Source: Methylocapsa sp.
Lineage (GTDB): Bacteria; Pseudomonadota; Alphaproteobacteria; Rhizobiales; Beijerinckiaceae
Assembly: GCA_003162995.1 (NCBI GenBank)
Contig: PLUZ01000394.1
Span: 1-10,064, forward strand
Length of the DNA: 10,064 nucleotides
Direction of reading: 5' to 3'
Shown here: piece by piece, positions 7,873 to 10,064 of the stretch
How the letters are laid out: every line of letters starts with the position of its first letter
How positions within the stretch are numbered: the first letter of the stretch is position 1
Made by a program: the position numbers and the translations under genes
The notes under the pieces: generated by a model
Database searches by the model: none
Seen by the model: only the letters and a program-made list of their open reading frames with translations
Told to the model about the DNA's origin: nothing

Positions 7873-7916
7873 AGCGCCTTTCACCCACCCGTTTAGCGCC
7901 TTTCACCCACCCGTTT
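7873..7916. repeat. 22-bp tandem duplication
   Basis: Two perfect copies of a 22-bp unit (7873-7894 and 7895-7916), each starting AGCGCCTTTCACC. The right copy contains the last codons and stop of the small - strand gene (stop complement at 7903-7905); the left copy repeats that end outside the gene. It looks like recent slippage or unequal exchange. Confidence 0.85.
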
Positions 7917-8115
7917 TGAGAGAAGTCAACGCCGCTTGAACGCCATTGGAACTCACCGAGGATGCTGAGCTCGATGTGCTGATTGGTTTATAATCGCCAT
8001 CGCTGTCTTTGCTTTTCACGGTGTGAGAACTTGCCGTTTTATGATCGCCATCAATAGCCCTAGCCTGCTGGACATTGGCGATGTTGGATGTGGAGCCGAC
8101 TGCAGAAATTGACAT
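7903..8115 (-). CDS. Small Ser-rich protein with two DGD motifs
   Basis: A 70-residue protein from the ATG at 8115, with a good Shine-Dalgarno (AGAGGA) just upstream on its strand. The composition is unusual: Ser about a quarter of residues, no Cys or Trp, and two acidic motifs, AIDGDHK (20-26) and KDSDGDYKP (36-44), that look like half calcium loops (DxDGD). The N-terminus MSISAVGSTS is like small EF-hand-associated proteins of rhizobial genomes. There is no signal peptide or membrane helix. Family and function are unknown to me; calcium binding is speculation from the DGD motifs. It is divergent from the EF-hand-like gene 261 bp away. Its 3' end is duplicated in the 22-bp tandem repeat. Confidence 0.6.
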   Translation of the reverse strand: MSISAVGSTSNIANVQQARAIDGDHKTASSHTVKSKDSDGDYKPISTSSSASSVSSNGVQAALTSLKTGG

Positions 8116-8375
8116 CTATTCCTCTTTTATAAAAAGGTGGTACCGCCCGGTTCGGACGCTACGATTTGCTCGAATAGCAGGCACCTCTTAATTTTGACTC
8201 GCTACTGTGCCTCTAGATTGAGGATTAGGATTCATCTGGCGGCACAGTCATCGAAAAATCACGCCCTATAGAGCAAATTGCGCAAGTCAGCACATCGCCG
8301 GGGAAGCTAGCTCCGCGCAAGGCTCTCAAATTATGCAGCTCCGTAAACTCTGGAGATGGGGTGGGAGATTTTCGC

Positions 8376-8699
8376 ATGAGCATGGGAATATCTGGAATTG
8401 GCGGAAGTTACGCGCCGCAGGCTATGTCAGGGGCCAGTGCGCGGATGCCGCCAACACAAAAAATGGCGACGCTTTTCTCGCAGATCGATACAAGCGGCAC
8501 AGGATTGATCACCCAAAGCCAGTTCACACAGGCTTTCCAGACGATGAAGCCAACTGCTGGCTTTCGCGCCATGGGGGCCGACGCAGTATTTCAGGCTCTA
8601 AATCCGAGCAGTTCCGGAACGGTCTCGCAACAAAACTTCGTCCAAGGCATGACAAAATTGATGACGCAATTCCACTCAGCGGGAAGTTCCGGGAGCTAG
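8376..8699 (+). CDS. EF-hand-like small protein
   Basis: A 107-residue protein; the ATG at 8376 has GGGAG (8363-8367) 8 bases upstream. A GTG at 8361 or an ATG at 8382 would shift the start slightly. Two helix-loop-helix units are visible. Loop 1 (38-49, DTSGTGLITQSQ) has Asp, Ser, Thr and Gly at EF-hand positions 1, 3, 5 and 6 but Gln instead of Glu at 12. Loop 2 (76-87, NPSSSGTVSQQN) lacks acidic ligands almost entirely. The Gly-rich head MSMGISGIGGSYAPQ lacks a classic signal peptide. EF-hand proteins bind calcium, but here both loops miss key ligands, so binding may be weak or lost. The role is unknown. It is followed at once by the dispersed palindromic repeat. Confidence 0.75.
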   Translation: MSMGISGIGGSYAPQAMSGASARMPPTQKMATLFSQIDTSGTGLITQSQFTQAFQTMKPTAGFRAMGADAVFQALNPSSSGTVSQQNFVQGMTKLMTQFHSAGSSGS

Positions 8700-8812
8700 A
8701 GCGCTTCCCACCCCACGGAAATTGCGTGATCGAAAAGAAATCGCTCAGATTCAAAGAGTTGGAGCATGTCCTCATCGAAAAATTCGAGCAACTTTTTCGG
8801 GACATGCTCCAA
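8696..8812. repeat. Dispersed intergenic palindromic repeat of Rhizobiales type
   Basis: The stretch from CTAGAGCGCTTCCCACC to about 8812 has the look of the abundant intergenic repeat seen across Rhizobiales genomes, with ATTGCGTGATCGAAAAG and AATCGCTCAGATTCAAAG segments. It ends in a perfect 11-bp inverted repeat, GGAGCATGTCC (8761-8771) and GGACATGCTCC (8800-8810), with a 28-base loop. It fills the gap between the convergent EF-hand and apbE genes and could serve both as a transcript end. I identify the class from memory; no copy number could be checked. Confidence 0.6.
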
Positions 8813-8829
8813 GACCGCCTGATCAGCCT

Positions 8830-9735
8830 TTACGAAAGAATCGAGCCACCGAGCTTTCCCGTGGACTCGACATAAAGGTGAGCCGGCGCCGCCGTGCCGA
8901 GCCATTGCGGGCCGGCGTCGCCCATCAGTAGCGCGATCGTAGAGATCATGCCCGCCGTCAGGCAAGTGTCCGCAGCGACGGTCACTGAGGGCAAACCCGC
9001 GACTGGCCACCCAGTCTTTGGGTTGATGGCGTGGCTGTATCGGCGTCCCTCGACTTCGAAGAAACGTTCGTAGTCGCCGCTCGTTGCAACGCCGCCGCTT
9101 GCGACAAACAGCGTGGCAACCGCCACCTCGCCGCCCATCGGGTCTCGGATGCCGATGCGCCAAGGAGTTCCATCTGGATGCGGCCCTACCACCGCGATAT
9201 CCCCTCCAAGATTGACCAACCCGTGCCGCGCCCCCCTTAAGCGGCAGACTTGTGCGGCGCGGTCTACCGCGTATTCCTTCGCTACGCCGCCGAAGTCCAG
9301 CTCCATCCCGGGCACCAAAAACGTGAGCTTCGGCCGCTGCCACACGACTTTGTCCAGCCCGACATGGGCAAGCATCGCGGCAATTTCCGCTTCGCGCGGA
9401 ACCCTATCGATTTCGTCATTCCAAATTTGGCGCATCAGGCCGGACGTTACGTCGAACAGTCCATGAGATCGTGCATACGCCGCAAATGCATGGTCGATAA
9501 GATCCGCAGTTTCCAAGTCAACGCAAATACTGTTCCCCCCATTGGCGGCGCGATTGATCCGGCACAGAAGACTATTTGCGATATAGCGGGAATAGCGACG
9601 CTCAATCCGGCGGACTTCCGCGATTGCCGCCTCAGCGACTTGTGCGGTGTCTCCCTGTACATGATCATACAGCGATAGAGAACACGGCGATCCCATCGCG
9701 AAGAATTCAGAATGAATGGCCTCCGTTGCGCTCAT
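8830..9735 (-). CDS. apbE: FAD:protein FMN transferase (ApbE family)
   Basis: ApbE proteins move FMN from FAD onto a Thr or Ser of a target protein, such as Na+-NQR/RNF subunits or FMN-binding-domain proteins, with Mg. This 301-residue protein has the family blocks in order: AMGSPCSLSL (13-22), RRYSRYIANSLLCRINRAA (46-64), FDVTSGLMRQIW (94-105), LDFGGVAKEYAVDRA (146-160), GLVNLGGDIAVVG (172-184), GVATSGDYERFF (215-226), YSHAINPKTGWPV (233-245) and TCLTAGMISTIALLMG (257-272). In the last block many members have Asp as metal ligand where this has Gly 262; Thr 266 is kept. It lacks a signal peptide or lipobox, so it should be cytosolic, unlike many ApbE lipoproteins. AAGG lies 7-9 bases upstream of the ATG at 9735. 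No flavinylation target gene is in the window. Confidence 0.9.
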   Translation of the reverse strand: MSATEAIHSEFFAMGSPCSLSLYDHVQGDTAQVAEAAIAEVRRIERRYSRYIANSLLCRINRAANGGNSICVDLETADLIDHAFAAYARSHGLFDVTSGLMRQIWNDEIDRVPREAEIAAMLAHVGLDKVVWQRPKLTFLVPGMELDFGGVAKEYAVDRAAQVCRLRGARHGLVNLGGDIAVVGPHPDGTPWRIGIRDPMGGEVAVATLFVASGGVATSGDYERFFEVEGRRYSHAINPKTGWPVAGLPSVTVAADTCLTAGMISTIALLMGDAGPQWLGTAAPAHLYVESTGKLGGSILS

Positions 9736-9843
9736 GCGCTAACCTTTCCGTTTAAACTCCCTTGTTCCAGATGCTGCGAAGTGTTGGGCGGCGCCATTGC
9801 GCAAAGCTTGCAGCGTCGCACGAAGCGTGCCGCAGCGCGCTTG

Positions 9844-9966
9844 CTAGAGAAAAACGGCGCGACGTCGCTGACGCTGAGCGACTGCTTCGTCGAGCGGCAG
9901 GCCGCCTTGGCAAACAGCCAGATCCGCGTTGTCAAGAGCCTGCTTCAAGACGCCTGCACCGGAAGG
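9844..9966 (-). pseudogene. Possible remnant of an FAD-dependent monooxygenase C-terminus
   Basis: On the - strand one frame reads PSGAGVLKQALDNADLAVCQ and on to DEAVAQRQRRRAVFL before TAG at 9844-9846. The SGAGVLKQALDNADLA part resembles the block in aromatic-ring FAD monooxygenases where a Gly-rich turn is followed by a helix like AleDAlaLA. Upstream the same frame is closed by TGA at about 10036-10038, and the preceding residues are Arg-rich. That fits a decayed or frameshifted fragment, but also chance. Only this one block supports the call. Confidence 0.25.
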
Positions 9967-10050
9967 ACCGATTTTCCGCGCAAGTGGACGCCTCCGAAGG
10001 CGGAAGACGTATGTGGCCTTGTAAGGTTTAGGGATTCAATCGTACCAAAA

Positions 10051-10064
10051 CGTTTCACGTGAAA
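10051..10064. promoter_or_regulatory. parS-like centromere palindrome (cut by window end)
   Basis: The window ends in CGTTTCACGTGAAA, which contains the perfect 12-bp palindrome TTTCACGTGAAA (10053-10064). The chromosomal parS site bound by ParB in many bacteria, including alphaproteobacteria, is TGTTTCACGTGAAACA. The 14 visible bases match its first 14 at 13 positions; the last two lie outside the window. The site would load ParB for chromosome or chromid segregation. parS sites usually cluster near the replication origin and parAB, neither of which is in view. Confidence 0.6.

Larger units (their letters stand above)
9736..10064. other. Region upstream of apbE without a convincing intact gene
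   Basis: Open frames exist on both strands (9712-10062 and 9762-10031 on +, 9732-9935 on -), but their proteins are Arg/Ala-rich without any recognisable family and look like shadow frames. The apbE promoter should lie here on the - strand, though no clear boxes stand out. The region may hold a decayed gene fragment on the - strand (9844-9966), and a parS-like palindrome ends the window. Confidence 0.45.

Noticed and set aside
7873..7916. CRISPR-like repeat
   Set aside because: Only two abutting copies with no spacer between them.
8126..8131. TATAAA as -10 box for the small - strand gene
   Set aside because: It would start transcription within the ribosome site, leaving no leader, and no -35 box fits upstream.
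8194..8219. Promoter TTGACT ... TAGATT upstream of the EF-hand gene
   Set aside because: The spacer is only 14 bases, too short for a sigma70 promoter, so no promoter is called.
8333..8875. 180-codon + strand frame covering the EF-hand-like gene and the dispersed repeat
   Set aside because: It runs through a repeat element and the 3' end of apbE, and has no domain. The alternative frame with EF-hand loops and a good ribosome site is better.
9712..10062. 116-codon + strand frame at the right end
   Set aside because: It begins inside apbE on the other strand, with no motif and no ribosome site of note. Kept only as a described gene-poor region.

Overview
The window reads as chromosomal DNA of a GC-rich alphaproteobacterium, most likely order Hyphomicrobiales (Rhizobiales), possibly Beijerinckiaceae/Methylocystaceae-like. 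This rests on the protein style of IlvB, IlvN, IlvC and MiaA, the rhizobial order miaA - ilvB - ilvN - ilvC, a palindromic intergenic repeat of a type common in that order, and small EF-hand-like proteins. The exact genus cannot be fixed by eye.

Left part (1-2051): the tail of an unidentified reading frame may end at 78. miaA (tRNA A37 dimethylallyltransferase) is on the + strand. Convergent to it, overlapping by 20 bp, is a membrane-anchored RMD1/DUF155-family protein on the - strand.

Core (2052-7173): branched-chain amino acid synthesis. A sigma70-type promoter, a 16-codon leader peptide carrying Ile-Leu-Ile-Val, and a GC hairpin with six T residues form a textbook-like transcription attenuator ahead of ilvB. 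ilvB and ilvN (acetohydroxyacid synthase large and small subunits) follow 4 bp apart. A convergent aldo/keto reductase gene interrupts the cluster before ilvC (ketol-acid reductoisomerase). ilvC has its own 410-bp upstream region with a perfect 9-bp inverted repeat. IlvB/IlvN make acetolactate or acetohydroxybutyrate, and IlvC isomerises and reduces these to the dihydroxyacids, the first two common steps to Val, Leu and Ile.

Accessory part (7174-8829): a translationally coupled pair encodes a ribbon-helix-helix protein and a short coiled-coil protein. Its promoter is covered by two tandem 12-bp repeats built on ATGATCAT, and a strong hairpin closes the unit. Then come a tiny Ser-rich protein with two DGD motifs (- strand), whose last codons and stop are duplicated in a 22-bp tandem repeat, a 107-residue EF-hand-like protein (+ strand), and the dispersed palindromic repeat.

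Right end (8830-10064): an ApbE-type flavin transferase without signal peptide (- strand), then a stretch with no convincing intact gene that may hold a monooxygenase remnant. The last 14 bases match the chromosomal parS centromere consensus at 13 of 14 visible positions.

The signals best worth checking are the ilvB attenuator, the parS-like site and the RHH/coiled-coil pair with its operator. No CRISPR array, insertion sequence, tRNA or rRNA was seen.
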